64,000 nucleotides of DNA from Gavia stellata (taxonomy: Eukaryota > Chordata > Aves > Gaviiformes > Gaviidae). The notes beneath the pieces were generated by a model. The model did no database searches. It saw only the letters and a list, made by a program, of their open reading frames with translations, and had not been told where the DNA came from. Made by a program: the position numbers and the translations under genes. Below are positions 61,807-64,000 of the stretch, one piece after another; position 1 is the stretch's first letter; each line of letters starts with the position of its first letter. The DNA is taken from positions 6,979,034-7,043,033 of the forward strand of contig NC_082618.1 in the NCBI RefSeq assembly GCF_030936135.1, given 5' to 3'.

Positions 61807-63804
61807 ATGGACTGCGATGACACCGTCACTGCCGAGGTCTGCAAGGAGGCTGACGTTGGGGACGGACAGTGAGTACCCAGTGGAGGGTGAGGCCTGGCCT
61901 GCAGACAGCAGGGGTGGCATCACCATGGCAACAGCCGCCATGTTGGTGGCTGCCATGTTGGCGGCCGCCATGTTGTTGGTTGAGGGAGCGGCTTGTTGGC
62001 TGCAAGGCACCAAGCCTCGGCTCCCCAGGGCACCCACCTCTGTGCCTCTCCTGCAGGCTGTTGGAGGTGATGGTGGCCGGCTACCCGGTGCTGTTGGTGA
62101 GGAACAAGAAGGAGTTCAGCGCCCTGGGCAGCAAGTGCCCCCACTATGGTGCCCCACTCAGCAAAGGTAACCCTGGCGCTGGGCCGGGGGAGCAGCCATG
62201 TCGGGGAGATCAGCTCTCACCACTTGGTCGTGGGGGGCTTTTCTATTGCAGGAGTCTTGAAAGGGGAGAGGCTGCGCTGCCCCTGGCACGGTGCCTGCTT
62301 TAACATCAAAACTGGAGACATTGAGGAGTATCCTTCTCTGGACTGCCTTCCCTGCTTTAAGGTGACGTCTTGTCTCTTCCTCCTCCTCGCTTGGGCCACG
62401 TCCTCCATACCACTCGCATTCATTCACTCCCACAAGCTCCGTGTTCCCGACACCAACTGAAAGGATCCTGCCCTGGCCACGGCTCCGTGGTCCAGGTCAC
62501 ACAGAGCTACACATGGGACCATTTCTTGAGATCATGTAACTCCCTGTCCTAAAGCTCCTTTCAATCAAAGGTGATGCCGTACATCCTGGTACACATCACA
62601 GCCAGCACAGCTCTTTTGGAAAGAAAAAAGGATTTACACCTCTTTCTGAGTGCCCTTGGGATGAGGAGAAAAGCTCATGAGCTCCTCAACATCATTTGAC
62701 ATCCAAGATCCCTCCATGTCACTCTCGGTGTATCAGACACAGATGGCCCACTGGACCAGACCCTCCCAGGAAAGTTCCTACCGCAACCTCATGAATGCAG
62801 CACTTAAATGCACTCTCCTTTCACCCTGGCAGGTAACAGTGGAAGATGGAAAGGTGTTTGTTACAGCAAAAAAGAAGGTACCGACCTTACCTGCTGTCAC
62901 TAAGCACAAGCAGCACCTTGAGCTAGGCATGATTTCAGCATTTCTCACGTTCTTCTAGGATCTTGAAAGCGGCCTGAGGGTGAAGGACACAAGCAAGCTA
63001 TGTCTTCTCAAGCGGGACACAATGCTCCTTCTAGGGGGAGGTCAGTGAAGTGGTCTGTACTGTGCCCTCCCCACAGATGCTGTGACCTGCCACTCTTTTC
63101 TCCAGGGAGGACTTGCCTTCTTCCTCCTACTCCATAGTGACACGTAAGAGGGCTGAGATGAGCATCTCTTGTAGGTGTGGCTGCCCTGGTGTGTGCAGAG
63201 ACACTTCGCCAAGAGGGCTTTACTGGCAGGATCATCATGGCCACCAAAGAGAAACATGTTCCATATGACAAGTCCAAACTGAGCAAGGTTCGTATGTGAG
63301 AAGGGCAGGACTGTGCCTGGGTACCCCCTGTGAATTGGGGACATGCCCACGCTCAGGACCAGGCTGAGCAATTGAGTGAGCCATTTTGACAAGGCAGCAG
63401 GAGTGCTGAGGCACCCACAAGGAAAAGGGGTATAATTTCCAGCTAACATCTCACTTCTTCCTCCCAGAAAGTCTTTGATCAGAGTCCACCATAAGCTAAT
63501 GGTTTTATCCCCTTTCATTGAGTTCTTCCCACTAGAGTTTGAGTTGATGGGTTTTCTGAGGGGGGACAAGATGATGGGGATGGAGCAATGTGGGGAGCTG
63601 TGATTTACTAACTAATGCAAAATTTACCTTTTATGCAAAGTTACTTCCCAGTAATCACTGCAAGAGTATTGCTGTCTGCAAGAGTCACTTTATTTCATAT
63701 TTCTGTTTTGTTTCCAGGAAATGAAATTGAAAGCTGAGGATGTCTACCTGAGGAAACCTGAATTCCTCCATGCTCATGGCATAGAGCTCTGGACAGAGAA
63801 AGAG
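61807..63804 (+). CDS. AIFM3/AIFM4-like Rieske-FAD oxidoreductase, 5' seven coding exons; gene continues off the right edge
   Basis: AIFM3 (AIFL) and related proteins join an N-terminal Rieske [2Fe-2S] domain to a pyridine-nucleotide-disulphide oxidoreductase domain. AIFM3 is placed in mitochondria and linked to cell death. Visible exons are 61807-61868, 62057-62166, 62252-62361, 62833-62877, 62959-63040, 63175-63287 and 63718-63804: 609 nt, 203 codons, all junctions in frame and GT-AG. The Rieske ligands are plain: CPHYGAPL (Cys-x-His, about residues 47-49) and CPWHGACF (Cys-x-x-His, about 66-69). A Rossmann FAD loop LLLGGGVAAL follows (about 150-159), then [13 protein letters not shown] and [12 protein letters not shown], very like AIFM3. 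The start at 61807 was chosen because a good acceptor (CCCGCCCGCAG) ends 8 bp before it; an in-frame ATG at 61765 would add 14 residues. Which paralogue it is (AIFM3 versus the fish-named aifm4) needs a tree. Human has no such gene at this spot as far as I know. Confidence 0.85.
61934..61974 (-). promoter_or_regulatory. Three tandem YY1-like sites at 15-bp spacing in intron 1 of the AIFM-like gene
   Basis: GCCGCCATGTT at 61934-61944 and 61964-61974, and GCTGCCATGTT at 61949-61959, read AACATGGCGGC (twice exact to the YY1 consensus AANATGGCGGC, once with one change) on the minus strand. All have the same orientation and start exactly 15 bp apart. They lie 66 bp past the exon 1 donor. Confidence 0.6.
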
Positions 63805-64000
63805 GTATAAGAGCAGCTGAGCTCAGTCCTCAATGGGTGGTCCTGTCCCTGCCATAGGGAGGGGATGCCCACACCTGCAGGCATAGCGCTGTATTTCTAG
63901 AAGTTAGGGTTTCTGCCTAAGTACAGGCATTATCTTCTAGGACAGCACTCCAAGGCCAGTGCTAGGGACTGATCTGTGCTACCCATGGCCAGATATGCCC

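Overview
This window is vertebrate nuclear DNA, most likely from a bird. Genes are split by GT-AG introns, promoters sit in CpG islands, and the coded proteins are close to human and chicken ones as I recall them. The only dispersed repeat I could name is a worn CR1-like LINE piece, the typical avian repeat. Gene order SLC43A2 - SCARF1 - RILP - PRPF8 - TLCD2 follows human 17p13.3, and I recall the chicken counterpart lying on chromosome 19. I see no bacterial, phage, CRISPR or retroviral content. All assignments come from reading the sequence and remembered family sequences; no search was run.

Layout. Positions 1-9,554 hold two coding exons of SLC43A2 (minus strand; the gene continues off the left edge). 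Its G-rich first intron and CpG-island promoter lie at about 10,700-12,130. SCARF1 (minus, 11 coding exons) spans 15,566-20,759. RILP (minus, 8 coding exons, with a 33-bp minisatellite in intron 1) spans 22,416-26,975. PRPF8 (minus, 42 coding exons plus a noncoding first exon) spans 27,250-46,631. TLCD2 (minus, 4 exons) spans 50,026-53,719. About 8 kb without a recognisable gene follows. The first seven recognised coding exons of an AIFM3/AIFM4-like Rieske-FAD oxidoreductase gene lie at 61,807-63,804 on the plus strand and run off the right edge.

The PRPF8 exon model was built from splice sites alone. It sums to 7,008 nt, or 2,335 codons plus stop, exactly the human protein length. SCARF1 (870 aa), RILP (408 aa) and TLCD2 (241 aa) also close in frame with consensus splice sites.

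The genes are neighbours, not a pathway: an amino-acid uniporter, an endocytic receptor, a late-endosome Rab7 effector, the spliceosome core and a membrane-lipid regulator. Points most worth a second look are a 15-bp-spaced YY1-like array in intron 1 of the AIFM-like gene, a CR1-like relic ending at the PRPF8 exon 4 acceptor, the RILP minisatellite, the very short PRPF8-RILP gap, and strongly GC-skewed first introns.
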